Of a stretch of 64,000 bases of DNA, positions 11,407 through 22,080 are shown one piece after another. Below the pieces are notes generated by a model that was given only the letters and a program-made list of their open reading frames with translations, made no database searches and had not been told where the DNA came from. Numbering within the stretch: the first letter of the stretch is position 1; each line of letters begins with the position of its first letter. Source of the DNA: Eunapius fragilis. Taxonomy: Eukaryota; Porifera; Demospongiae; Spongillida; Spongillidae. Location of the stretch: assembly GCA_963681505.1 (NCBI GenBank), contig OY811971.1, positions 21,791,353 through 21,855,352 of the forward strand, given 5' to 3'. The translations under genes were made by a program, and so were the position numbers.

Positions 11407-11640
11407 ACTTATTTTGACCTGCTGGGTATCATACAAGCTTTTGATACCCATGTATGGAGGTTCCTAGCTGTTGTAGCCAAATCCAGTATGCTTGCAAATT
11501 TAACCCACACTGACACTGTGTTGTTACACGCACATACAACACACACACACACACACAAACACACACATACACACTTGCACGCGCACACACACGCACACAC
11601 ACACACATACACACTTGCACGCAGGGCATTTCTGATATAA
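9958..11640. repeat. Higher-order tandem repeat with embedded (CA)n arrays
   Basis: About seven units of roughly 190-265 bases. Each is built from a non-CA segment (CAGGTACT, ATTTAACAAGCT, CCATACATGGAGGTTGACC, GTGGGTAGATTGATC, GCAGTGCCTGGTTAGC, GCTTGCAAATAGAACCCAC, CTGACTTTGTGATTTAACA) followed by a CA array. Unit junctions fall near 10036, 10236, 10426, 10637, 10902, 11162 and 11403. Several CA arrays exceed 70 bases. The left arm of the palindrome holds only a single short GT array here (1411-1517), so the expansion happened after the arms formed. Confidence 0.9.
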
Positions 11641-13271
11641 ATTCTACACAGAGGATTTGATGGGGTTAACCTTTAGTTCCTGCATATATAGTAAGCAGCA
11701 GTGTGTTATATCATCTGCTATATGATTGTACAGGGTTAATTGGTTTTTATTTGTTTCTTAGATGTTGGTTTTGGTCTTACCTCTTCCACCGTAACATCCA
11801 CCAAGCTACGAATGGTACATTGCGTTGGTACACCATCAACTGTTTGATTCACTGGTCTCTTTTAAATGGGATGAAATGAAATCCATTTCAAGAAGATGGC
11901 AATCCTTTCCTGACACTGCTCTAACTGGATGATAATGACATGATGCTATGCAGTAGTCGTCGTTGATTATTACTTGTGGACTTTTGTGTATCAGTTGGTG
12001 CATTTGGAAGTGAAATGAGTATAAAATGTTTGATATCTACATCTATCCCTATTTCTGATGTGGGGCGGTGCACTGTATACACTTGATAAACAATTGAGGG
12101 AGTAGAGACATTATGATTTAGGGCTTTGTATTTGAGGAGCAAATGTTACGTGCATGCACAAAGTTGTTTGTGGAGACATAGCATACCCCACCATCAATGG
12201 CGTATCCAGGATTTCAGCGAAGGGGGTGCTTCAGGTCAGACTCAATATGGAAAGGTGGGGGGGGGGGGGGGGGGGGGGGGGCTTTAACCCTCCAGATTTT
12301 TGCACTTCAGGTATTAAAATTTCTGAAGTCGTTATAATCCATTGTAAAGCGCTCGCTATTCAATAGATCATTGAGTTGCCCTTTCATGTAAGATACCTCC
12401 CCCTCTTCTGCTAAGCAACTCCCCCTCCCCCCCCCCCCCCCCCCGCCTTTCGTATTGTGCCTGAAGTGTACACCTCCCCCCACCCTCACTGTCGTATCGC
12501 GGGACTAAACCCCCAACCATAATTAGCCCCCCCCACCCCCCGCTTGTCGTCTCGCGGGTCTAAATCCCCAACAATAATTAGCCCCCTTCCCCCCCCACCC
12601 TTAAAACTTGTCTACGCCCTTGGGGGGTGGGGGGGTGGGGGGGTGGGGGGGGGGAGTGCTGTCCGCTTCAGGTCACATACAAAAAGTGGGGGCCCTTTGT
12701 TTGGCACACAGCAAATACGTTATCGTTAATAATTAACGGTTACAGGTATATATAGCCGAAGCTAACGTATCCCAGAGAGGGTGCTCCGGGTGCTTCACCC
12801 TCCTCGGCCAAAATTGTAACCGGTAATAACGATAACGTATTTAAATAGAGTAGGCCCTATGCCAAACAATTAAAGGTCCCCCACTTTTCGTATTGGGTCT
12901 GAAGCGGACAGCAACTCCCCCCCACCCCCCAATTATCGTACCTGGCCTGACCTGAATCTCCCCCCTCGCTGACGCCGGCTACTGCCGTAGTGTGCAGGTA
13001 TTAGTGTCGTGATCCATTTGAGATAATAAAGTGATGTCTTACTTCGCGCTTGCCTACCAGGGTTAGTATTTCAATATTCCACTAAACATCGAAAGCCAGC
13101 CGGCGCGGCCATCAGTCTGATCGAGGTTATTTATATTATTGGTGAGAGGATTATAATTGCACATAAACATTGTTAATTCGTTTAATAGTTAGTTAATATA
13201 CCCCCCTCCCCTCCCTCAAAAAATTACGTCAACTATATAGTAATTAAAAAACATATCTTGATTTTAACTTC
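11641..13271 (-). repeat. Right arm A, outer part
   Basis: Reverse complement of 1-1410, including the G/C-tract element family at 12200-12960. Arm-specific differences include longer G and C runs here (12257-12281, 12427-12443). No gene is supported. Confidence 0.85.
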
Positions 13272-13496
13272 ATAATCAATAAAAATCTGAAACTCAAATT
13301 TTTACAGTGGAAAGAAAAAAAATTCCGCTATATGCTAAAATGTTATAGAATTCAATTTGGAATTTTTTTATGAATGTCCTCCAATGTATGGGGCATTTCT
13401 GGATATGAGCTATACCCACCCTGGACGCCAAATCCCAGGATGGTTTTTGCGATATTCCCATGCTAGACGCTCAATTCCATGATGACTTTTTGTTTC
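13272..13496. other. Junction between two palindromes
   Basis: AT-rich linker between the end of palindrome A and the start of palindrome D. 13395-13460 is a reverse-complement match to 7905-7970. No gene. Confidence 0.6.
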
Positions 13497-14022
13497 CCTG
13501 TGTCCGTCAGTTGCGTAAACGAGTTGGGAGTTTACGGTGGCGCGTGGCGACATGAAAACCCGGATTCGAGCCTACGTGATCCAAAGGCTAAGATAACGTG
13601 CGTAAGCTCAAACCCTTTTGCAATCACGTATTGTAGTTGAGCTTGTATGTTTGTTCATTTCTACGAGGGTGATTCGTTTTTTTTTCTTTCTCGGACACAG
13701 GCCACACGTGCTGTCGCTCGTGTATTTGTGACACTGACTGAGATGTAATCGCTACACGTCATCCTACTTAAACTCGACCGGTGCAGCGTTTGTGTTTACT
13801 GCAACTGCAGGGGCGGATACAGAACTTTCCAAAAGGGGGGGGGTTGAGACCCACGATACGAAAAGCCGGGTTGGGGGGGGATGTGGGGTGTGTGCTGTCG
13901 GTTTCAGGCCTGATACGAGAAAACGTGGGGGGGGGGGGGGGGGGGGGGGTGCTGTCCGCTTCAGGCCCGATACAAAAAGCGGGGGGCTGCTTAGAAGAAG
14001 AGGGGGAGGTACCTTATATGAA

Positions 14023-14053
<31 letters not shown>

Positions 14054-14991
14054 CTGCAACCCCCAACCTCCCTACCCTGTATCCACCTCTGTACAAGGTA
14101 TACATGAAGACGATTTGGAATGGTACGTTACCCTAGTAGATTACACCCATGCCAGTTTAAAATCCTGTATTATGGAGACTGTTGCCTGTGAGCAGCAAAG
14201 CGATGACCAATCAGTTTACACCACTGATGGCATAACATGCACTATGCCAGTATTATATGGCCACAATAGTGCTGTTGACAATACTCAGACCCCCAAAATT
14301 TATGCCTTCAACACATTGGAAATCTTGTACACACAATTGTCTGTATGATGTGTGCATTGACTACGTAGTCCCTTACTACAAGTCACACACAAAATAACTG
14401 TACGCACACACTCCCACACAAAAAATATCACAGTTCTTGCGGAAAGCAGTATGCAGTGTGTCCCTTCATATGGCTTGCTTGCATTTCTGCAGACTTCATA
14501 CCACTCGGGTATACTTGCTCCTATTAGATGCACTTGTATGTGTTGGGTCCTCCTGTTCAGTCAAAGAACCTGTGTATGCATGTGAGAGTGTACACATACA
14601 TGTATGGATGTGAGTGTACCTGTATGTGTGGTGCGCATATGTGTGCATGTGTGTATGTGTGTGTGCATGAGTGTATGCATGTGTATTTGTGTGTGCAAGT
14701 GTGTATGTGTGTGGAGGGGGACAGAATCTGCTAGTATATTGTGTCCTTGGGGGACATGATTTGTAAGCCGGTTATGTGCAGATTCTACTAGCAGATTTTG
14801 TCCAGGGGAACAATTTTAGTCCACACTGTTGTTGCATAGCTGATAGAATACAATGAGCCAATAGGTGTAGTGTTCTGACTGAAATTGCATTATGTAGTAG
14901 TCCATACAATTGTGGTTTGATACAAAACACCAATCCAACAGCCACTGGTGCTGCCAAACTACTACAGTGCTACTTGTACAGGCCAAGCTTG
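13497..14991 (+). repeat. Left arm of palindrome D
   Basis: Pairs in reverse complement with 15195-16481. Shared landmarks from outside inward are GTCAGTTGCGTAAAC, AGGATGACGTGTAGCG (inverted), TATGGCTTGCTTGCATTC, AAGAACCTGTGTATGCATG, CAATCCAACAGCCACTGG and GTGCTACTTGTACAGGCC. The spacer is only about 200 bases (14992-15194). The left arm carries two differences: a miniature element at 13811-14085 and a replaced stretch near 14120-14215. Confidence 0.88.
13811..14085. mobile_element. hAT-like miniature element with G tracts
   Basis: Ends CAGGGGCGGATACAG and CTGTATCCACCTCTG are imperfect inverted repeats of about 15 bases. The interior is a set of G runs (up to 33) and GCTGTCCGCTTCAGGCCC phrases. 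The opposite palindrome arm (around 16175-16190) lacks it and reads straight through CACTGCAAGGTGTAC, giving an empty site. Flanks TGCAACTG and TACAAGGT are compatible with a decayed 8-base target duplication of TGCAAGGT. Eight-base duplications and CAGNGG-type ends are typical of hAT elements, so that placement is an inference. Confidence 0.65.
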
Positions 14992-15194
14992 TACTCATGT
15001 GTTTGTCAGTGGTTGATATGGGGATGGGGTAGATGTGACTTTGGGGCATACAGCATTCTATGGTTGCCTTTGTACATAAATTCATAGTGCATTGTGTGTT
15101 TGAGGTCAGCATCCTGCCCACAGTCAGCCCCCGTTCCCTAAACTGAATCTGCAAAAGAACAGATCTTGCCTAGATACTAAAATTCAAAATAATG
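14992..15194. other. Spacer of palindrome D
   Basis: A unique stretch of about 200 bases between the arms. No coding frame or structure was recognised. Confidence 0.7.
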
Positions 15195-16481
15195 TGGCCT
15201 GTACAAGTAGCACTGTTGTAAGAGCTCTAGGAAATCAAGTTTGGTAGCACCAGTGGCCAATGGATTGGTGCTTTGTATCAAACTTGGACTACTACATAAT
15301 GTCACAGCACTACACACCATTCCTTTGTTGGCTCATTGTATTTTAATTACATGCACACATAAACAAAAGCAAACATACACACATGCATGTATGCACATGT
15401 ACACTCACATGCATACACAGGTTCTTTGAACGGATGGGAAAAAGGAGGACATTTTATGAAAGAGGGGGACATATTTATTTCGCTTGTGGATATTTTGTCT
15501 GGGGATGGGATCTGCTATGATACCAGTATGAGCATGGCATGTGACTTAGAATTGGATGTCTCCCAGCAACAGTAGAAGTTTTTGAGACTGGTTCCTTAAC
15601 TCTTTACAGGGATAGAACAACAGGCTAAGGTTTTGTGGTCTGTCTAGTGTCCTGCATGTGAATGTAAGTGATGTGCCTTTACCATGAATGTGTGCATACC
15701 TGTGTGATTCTACTCGTTTAGATGTGCTTAGCTTGTATAGATGTTGTGACCATCAATTAATGTAATGAGCCATAGTTGCTGACACAGGCAACACATACAA
15801 GTGCATCTAATAGGAGCAAGTATACCCAAGTGGTATGAAGTCTGAATGCAAGCAAGCCATATGAAGGGACACACTGCTACTGCTTACCCCAAGAACTGTG
15901 ATATTTTTTGCGTGGGAGTGTGTGTGCACAGTTATTTTGTGTGTGACTTGTAGTGAGGGACTACGTAGTCAATGTACACATCATACAGACAATTGTGTGT
16001 ACAAGATTTCCAATGTGTTGAAGGCATAAATTTTGGGGGTCTGAGTATTGTCAACAGCACCATTGTGGCCATATAGTGTATGTTATGCCATCAGTGGTGT
16101 GATACAAAACACCAATCCAACAGCCACTGCATGGTGCTGCCAAACTACCATTCCCAATCGTCTTCATGTACACCTTGCAGTGAACACAAACGCTGCGCCG
16201 GTCGAGTTTAAGTAGGATGACGTGTAGCGATTATATCTCAGTCACAAATACATGAGCGACAGTACGTGTGGCCTGTGTCCGAGAAAAACAAAACGAATCA
16301 CCCTCGTAGAAATGAACAACCATACAAGCTCAACTACAATACGCGTGATTGCAAAAGGGTTTGAGCTTACACACGCTATCTTAGCCTTTGGATCACGTAG
16401 GCTCGATCAATTCGACGTTTTCATGTCGCCACGCGCAACCGTAAACTCCCAACTTGTTTACGCAACTGATGGAGACGCAGA
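15195..16481 (-). repeat. Right arm of palindrome D
   Basis: Reverse complement of the left arm, without the miniature element. The 85-codon frame at 16252-16509 lies across this arm with no counterpart frame in the other arm, so I do not call it a gene. Confidence 0.88.
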
Positions 16482-17242
16482 CCGGTGTAACCTAGTGATG
16501 CTCACGTGACAAGCAACTTGCAAAATGTCAGGTCCACCTCCGGATGGCCTGGGCTATCGATTCGAGGGCACATGATATTATTCTTAACTTTCTTATTCGC
16601 ACAACAGGGAGAATGGATACGACATCATACACTAATTACATCGTTAAACACAATTGATGCGACAAGTAGTTTATGATCTGATCAAGCCACGGGGATGAAG
16701 TACCAGCTGATCGCGGTGGCCAAATGACGTCACACGATCGCTGCATTCAATAGGTAGCTCTATATGTAGAGATCGTATTACTTAAGTAGCCTGCAAACGC
16801 GCCTTGCGACTTCATTACCTTCCGTCAGTTCCATGGCCGATTGGCTTAGACGAAGGTACGTGCCGTGTGCTATGCACGAACGAGACAGTGCTTCATTGGA
16901 CCTTTCCTGTATGGGAGCCTTCGAGGTAGTGACGGAGGAAGAAATGACATTACTGGAGCAGTTAAGAAAAATTATATCGTTGCGCTGGGGATCATGCTCT
17001 GCGCAGGGTAGATGTAATATACGGTTAGAACATTTACGTATACCTCCAACAGGTCCCACTTCACCTGCGGCCATTTGCTGTACGTACTGCGACAATACTG
17101 CAAAATACCAGCTTCGTGTCAGCTTATATATTACACTTCATTATTCATCACTTTTTATGAATGTCATTTTTTTAAATGGCATTCAGACCTGTAGAATTGG
17201 CGACCGTCAGACCTGTAGAATTGGCGACCGCGTCCCCATGCC
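16482..17242. other. CpG-containing stretch, possible first-exon region
   Basis: A 141-codon plus-strand frame (16833-17258) begins MADWLRRR and has a GTACGT donor-like site right after codon 8. It lacks a recognisable domain and its last 10-15 codons come from a short direct duplication (GACCTGTAGAATTGGCGACCG twice, 17190-17229). A minus-strand frame of 105 codons covers the same DNA. I cannot decide between an unspliced short gene and noise. Confidence 0.3.
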
Positions 17243-17791
17243 AATAGACCCTTGGTAAGGAATGCATATTATTCTTAATCACGTCACTTCCGGAGTTCTT
17301 CCTGTGTAGAATCATGACGTGTCGTGTGTAAAATGACTCGTAAGTTGGACAAAAGTGTATCTATGCACTGTATTCCAGTCGAAAAAAGTACGAGGGCACG
17401 TTGGATTCGATCGCTTCGCCTTGTAGAGAAGGATATTAAAGCTTACCATCGCGTGTGCAGCCGTCACTTTCCTTTGGATGGACAAAGCGATCCCCTTGAT
17501 CTGTATCCAGTTGGATTAGTGCGGATGTGAATGTCATTCCTGAAGGGAACAGTGTTACAGTGGTCAGGATTCACTTGGGGTTCGAAGCCCATCTGAAATG
17601 GAAGTTCCTGTACATGCAGTTGCATGTAGTTTGGCCACTAGTACTGTGGCGGCGACTTAGATACACTCTTGTCCAACTTACGAGTCATTTTACACACGAC
17701 ACATACGTCTCCCGTCATGATTCTACACAGGAAGAACTCCGGAAGTGACGCGTTTAAGAATAATTGCATTCCTTACGCGGAAGGGTCTATT
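17243..17791 (+). mobile_element. P-like THAP miniature element, copy 1 (broken)
   Basis: A 549-base element with long inverted ends starting AATAGACCCTT (right end as GGGTCTATT). The ends share CACTTCCGGAGTTCTTCCTG, GTAGAATCATGACG and GTAAAATGACTCGTAAGTTGG. It is the same element as 51845-52404. The left end has lost about ten bases after the ATG, so the THAP frame runs quickly into a stop. A downstream ATG still leaves an open frame covering the rest of the domain (17324-17530). Flanking duplications were not recognised. Confidence 0.8.
17324..17530 (+). pseudogene. Truncated THAP zinc-finger frame
   Basis: 68 codons. It keeps the second half of the C2CH THAP finger: MHCIPVEKS, the RARWIRSLRL tryptophan motif and VCSRHFPLDG with the CSRH zinc ligands. 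The first CxxC ligand pair is cut by a deletion of about ten bases upstream relative to the copy at 51926. The end (YPVGLVRM) is also frame-shifted relative to that copy. This is a dead derivative of a P-element-type transposase N-terminus. Confidence 0.75.
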
Positions 17792-17884
17792 CTACGTAGA
17801 ACTGGGGGCCCTTGCGTAGGTATGGGGACCCTTATAATTTTTTACATCATATAACAGTTCTAGTAAGCACGTTGCAGCACACAT

Positions 17885-18176
17885 ATGGCGAGTGACGAAG
17901 AGAAAAAAGACGGGCGGTTTTCCTTTGAAGAGATACACCAATACCGTTTACAAGGCTTGTATCCTTCTACATTTTCGAAATCGGACAAGCAAGCGTTACG
18001 AAAGAGGGCCAAATTTTTCGCCTCACTTATACTACACGCGTCGAGGTGAGAATCAAAACCACGTTTTTCAGTCTCAAGCATGTAACATCAGATTGCTTCT
18101 CTTTTTGTGCACAAAAGTAGACGACCCCGTTGAAGTTAGCCGCACATTCCTCAGCCGCACATTTTACAATGAATAA
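17885..18176 (+). pseudogene. H2C2-type zinc-binding/integrase N-terminal remnant
   Basis: The start MASDEEKKDGRFSFEEI is followed by YPSTFSKSDKQALRKRAKFF. This has the shape of the region before an H2C2 zinc-binding module in integrase-type transposon proteins (aromatic-Pro, then Lys/Arg-rich helix, then an LYY strand). The expected continuation LYYTRRGENQNHVFQSQ is present, but in the +1 frame from about 18025, so a frameshift separates the two halves. Alternatively the first frame ends in a good donor (AG|GTGAGA at 18045/18046) and the +1 reading is chance. No catalytic core follows. Identity as H2C2 is motif-based inference. Confidence 0.4.
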
Positions 18177-18379
18177 GTTAAGGTAGTTGCACCCATAACG
18201 TGGTTTCTGCTCTTTGAGGAACTTGCTTCGCTGACCGACCACCGCTTCAAAGCGGCAGCTTCGGGATTACCCCTCGGAGCCTTCCTTCGCTTCAACGATG
18301 CCCACACATGATTTGCCTCCTTACTTGCTCGCCGCTTTTTTTCGTTGGTTGATGTTTGGTTCTTAGAAGAACCAGCCAT
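18164..18379 (-). CDS. Basic open frame, function unknown
   Basis: 71 codons beginning MAGSSKNQTSTNEKKRRASK, rich in Lys, Arg and Ser, with KRRKAPRG and ALKRWSVSEASSSKS. It overlaps the 3' end of the H2C2 remnant on the opposite strand. It has the composition of a nuclear protein N-terminus and could be a first exon, but no second exon was found. I do not recognise it. Confidence 0.25.
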   Translation of the reverse strand: MAGSSKNQTSTNEKKRRASKEANHVWASLKRRKAPRGNPEAAALKRWSVSEASSSKSRNHVMGATTLTYSL

Positions 18380-19874
18380 AAAATCGAAACTTTTATTAAT
18401 ATTAAGAAATTGTTACAATAACGTAACATTTGTAAATGAGATTCACTCGAAAATGGCGTGTTTTCTAAGCTTCAACGTTTGCAAGCAGAGTTTTGACGGT
18501 AAAGTTAACTGTTACGTTGTAAGCATAGGTGTCTATGGTGCAATAACCATCCCTCGATATACAAATCGATGTACTGTCGCATATAACGCCCACTGACAGT
18601 GCAAAACGGCATGCTAAACGCTTTTCGACCTAAACAAACGTGTCTCCCATGAAAACACACAAAGTATTTCCCGGGTTTGAAATGTGACTCGGCCAAACGT
18701 TGGGCAGGTTTGTTTTTCTCTTATATACCAAATTTTGTGTTGATCTGCTGCCTCAGAGCTGAGAAATATGCTACAAATCCGTTTTTTGGACTGGGACAAA
18801 AACAAACAGACGTGTTAGTCACGTGACACTTACTTATTTCCGGTACTTGTTTACAAATGTTTGGTCAACTACATTGTGTTGTCAGATTTTCAATACTGCA
18901 TACAGTTAATGTTAAAAAATCAAGTTAACATTAAAACACACCCAAAAAATTTTAACGACAAGTATCACGATTTCCACTGTACCACTGACAACACCTACGG
19001 TTGGCCAGCCCATGCAATGGATGGGCCGATAACATTAATGGAATCCAGAAACTTTGTATTGTACATGTATACCACGTGATTTATATATGCTATTATAATG
19101 AATCAGTGTTCAAGTAGCACCTGAATGACGTAGTTATTAATTCAGAACGAGGGTAAAAGAGACCGGACTGGAACATGGATATGGGGCAGTAGTGGTCTCC
19201 AAGTATTACCCAAAGGGGGGGAAATCCCTTAGTTAGTTCCACATTAATTTCATATAAGTTGAACACTGTAAATAAATTCTCTAGTAATGAACATGCTTCT
19301 GCAAGTTGTTGTGATAAGGTGCAGACCACATCTGCCTATAGATGTACAGGCACGTTGCTCAGTGTGATCATGTATGCATGACAAACACAACTTGACTGCA
19401 TTATTACCCTGTACATGTTTCACATTGTCACACATATCACTGCATGTAATCTGAATTACACAAGCCATTAAAGTGAGTGAATTGAATAAAGTTTCAACAC
19501 CTATATCATTACTGATAGTGGTTTGTAATTTCTATTAGATAAAATGCAAGCTGACAGTACATGTATTCACATCCCACCATTGGAGATATCAGATACAAGC
19601 ATATTTTTGCAGGGACTTAACATACATGTACATGTAACAATACCGCTGGCATTGAATGTTGTTGCTGTACACACACTCAAAAGACGATGGGGCATGAGAA
19701 GTGCCCCAATACCCCCCCTCCCTCACTTCTCAACCAACACTATAAATTTCCTATCAGCTGATTATGAAATTGAAAATACAATCTAACATTGCACATTTCA
19801 ACATGGAGTTTAAGCCAAAATATCAAATTTTGGTCCTTTGACAGATGGTGATCATAAATGATAACAATACCTGC

Positions 19875-19875
<1 letters not shown>
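18380..19875. other. About 1.5 kb with no recognised gene
   Basis: Balanced composition with short frames only. There is an AATAAA near 19486. No repeats shared with the rest of the window were noticed. Confidence 0.55.
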
Positions 19876-19949
<74 letters not shown>

Positions 19950-20182
19950 CTGGCATGCATTGCTGAAAGTTGAGGTGAACATAAATGTTCACATGTTCAT
20001 TTCACATTGCTCATGTCCATTCTACATGCATGTATGTATGTATATGTATGTAAATCTGTTGTGTGTGTGTAACATTACATACACACAGTTACACCCAAGG
20101 AAGGACTATTCGCTTTTACGTAGACTTTTGCATGAGAAAACAAAGTCTTGTTTGTACCCACTCCAGTTTACAGCCCACACAT

Positions 20183-20224
<42 letters not shown>

Positions 20225-20288
20225 ACACATACACACACATACACACACATACACACACATACACACACACATACACACACAGACACAT

Positions 20289-20343
<55 letters not shown>
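19876..20343. repeat. Two CA arrays with a unique spacer
   Basis: (CA)n at 19876-19948, then a (CA)n/(ACACAT)n compound array at 20179-20343. Reading frames of up to 177 codons across them on both strands are repeat artefacts. Confidence 0.95.
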
Positions 20344-20345
<2 letters not shown>

Positions 20346-20367
20346 TACACATAAATACCATGGACAG

Positions 20368-20963
20368 CAGGCCGCCGGAAGGATAACATAAATGGGGCGG
20401 CTCATTAATATTCATGATCAATAACGTAATAAATTATTAAAAGTTACATAACAAACTATTAATAATCTCTACAAATCACACAAGTATACTTTTATATCTA
20501 CAAATCAGTTTCTTCAAATTCATTCGCAAATACTTGTCTCCTATGTTCGTTGTCTGCAATGAACTCGTTAGCTACGTCAACCAGAGATTGAATTTATCTG
20601 TGTGATCGCTGTACACATGTAACACAATAAGGTGATTGAGCCGCTGCTGTGACATTGTTGATCGTAGGTAACTCTTGATTCGTCGTACAGCACTGAACGA
20701 TCGCTCACTTTCAGCATTAGTAGCAGGCATTACAAGTAGTAGACTCCATTTTCGTGACCTGCAACAGAAGCTGCAATTGACCAGAACTACTGGTTTGGAA
20801 GAATTCGAAGACATCTCAGGGTAGTTAAAAACAGCTGGTAGGTTATTCTATTTAAAGCAATTAAGCGTAAGTATGTAATTGTGATTAATTAATATTTATA
20901 AATGTACCCGTAAAAAGTGGAGCGGCCATAGCCGCCCCAGCCGCCCCGGCTCCGGCGGCCCTG
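20368..20963 (-). mobile_element. hAT-derived short element 1
   Basis: About 596 bases between CAGGCCGCCGGAAGG and GGCTCCGGCGGCCCTG, which form imperfect inverted ends of 12-15 bases. The interior keeps only the C-terminal dimerisation domain of a hAT transposase on the minus strand. A second element of the same design lies at 32694-33434. No convincing 8-base target duplication was seen (ATGGACAG against GCAGCGGC). Confidence 0.7.
20499..20814 (-). pseudogene. hAT transposase C-terminal dimerisation domain (hATC)
   Basis: Minus-strand reading MPATNAESERSFSAVRRIK then LRSTMSQQRLNHLIVLHV is the signature of the hAT C-terminal dimerisation region (Nxx(S/A)ERxFS ... RLxxLxxL). A one-base shift near 20585 moves the ending (SLVDVANEFIADNEHR to a TAG at 20499-20501) into another frame. 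The catalytic DDE core and zinc finger are missing. The domain mediates transposase oligomerisation in intact hAT proteins. Here it could at most make an interfering fragment. Confidence 0.85.
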
Positions 20964-20984
20964 GCAGCGGCGGCGGAAGGTATA

Positions 20985-22080
20985 TAAGATTGGGGGGGGG
21001 GGGGGGCTCTAAAAGCGGGGATAATTAAATTCATGAATTCAAAGAGAGCACAGTATTCCTTTTGTCCGCCGGGGGCGGGAGGAGTAAGAACTCCCTAACT
21101 GCAACCCATTACAATCTATCTGTACTGTTAGCATTTGGCATACAGCTAACAATCGGGACAGCCTTCGCTTCACATTGTCAAGCACGCTCATGGGGGGGGG
21201 GGGGGGGGGGGGGGGGGATGGGGATGTGCCCTCCCGCGCGAATGTGGAAGCTTTCGATGCCCTAATTATATTTACGCTCATACGATTCAAGCTAGCTCTA
21301 TGAATATTATTAGTTGAGAGGGGGCCCGCCCCCTTTTCCCCATCGAGCGGTCGCCTACTGTGGCGGATCTACCATAGATTTGGGGGGGGGCGGCCGCCCC
21401 CCCCCCCCCCCCCCCCCATCGATATAAAATGCCGCCCCTATTATTAAATTGCCGCCCCCCTTCACACTACGCGTGTCACTGTGTTTCCACATCGCGGTGA
21501 TGTAATCCACTCGCAGCTGTCGGGAATCGTGTCTACTACGGTTATAATAGTTATTTGTTAAATCTTTATTATGAATTATCAGATCCTATGATAATTGATA
21601 AAAGTCCCGACAAATTATAAACAATAATAAAATCATGCCTGTTTTTAAAAATAATTATGTTATATATAGCGTGCATGGATGCGTGAAAGGTTAACTTATG
21701 ACGAGCCCCAGAATTCCAGACCCAGTGTGACGTGGAAGGTAGGGGGACCGTGAGGGCCGCAGTGGCGGCGGAAGGGGGGGCTGGGGGGTCTCGAGCCCCC
21801 CCCAATAATGACATAGGGGGGCTCAGCCCCTCCTAACCAAACAACAGTATAGTTGTTATTCCGAGATCGTTCGCGTATATACCGTTATCAATTTATATAA
21901 TGACATCCAGAAAAGTTTAGATCTGTCGCCATAGAAGACCGCTCGATGTAATTTCTTACCCTCCCCCCCCCCCCGGCTGACAAAAGGAATATGGTGAACA
22001 AATGCCCCCATTGAAATTCATGAATTTAATTATCCTCGCTTTTGGAAGGCCCCCCCCCCCCCCCCCCCCCAATCAAATAT
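20985..22080. repeat. G/C-tract region with nested inverted repeats
   Basis: 20990-21075 (G run, AAGCGGGGATAATTAAATTC, ATTCCTTTTGTC) is the reverse complement of 21965-22075. The segment CATCGAGCGGTCGCC at 21341 is matched inversely near 21940. 21481-21530 matches one half of the Mutator-like foldback element at 29137-29259 (GCGGTGATGTAATCCA). Long G/C runs lie at 20992-21006, 21193-21217 and 21401-21417. No gene is supported; the 81-codon minus frame is C/G-run noise. Confidence 0.65.

Noticed and set aside
13764..14136. Pro- or Gly-rich frames of 108-114 codons
   Set aside because: They read G/C homopolymers in the miniature element at 13811-14085 and are absent from the opposite palindrome arm.
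16252..16509. 85-codon plus frame in palindrome D
   Set aside because: The homologous DNA in the other arm (13490-13760) does not keep the frame, and no domain is visible.
19858..20421. Long open frames (up to 177 codons) rich in His-Thr or Cys-Val
   Set aside because: They are readings of CA/GT arrays in several frames on both strands, with no non-repeat domain.
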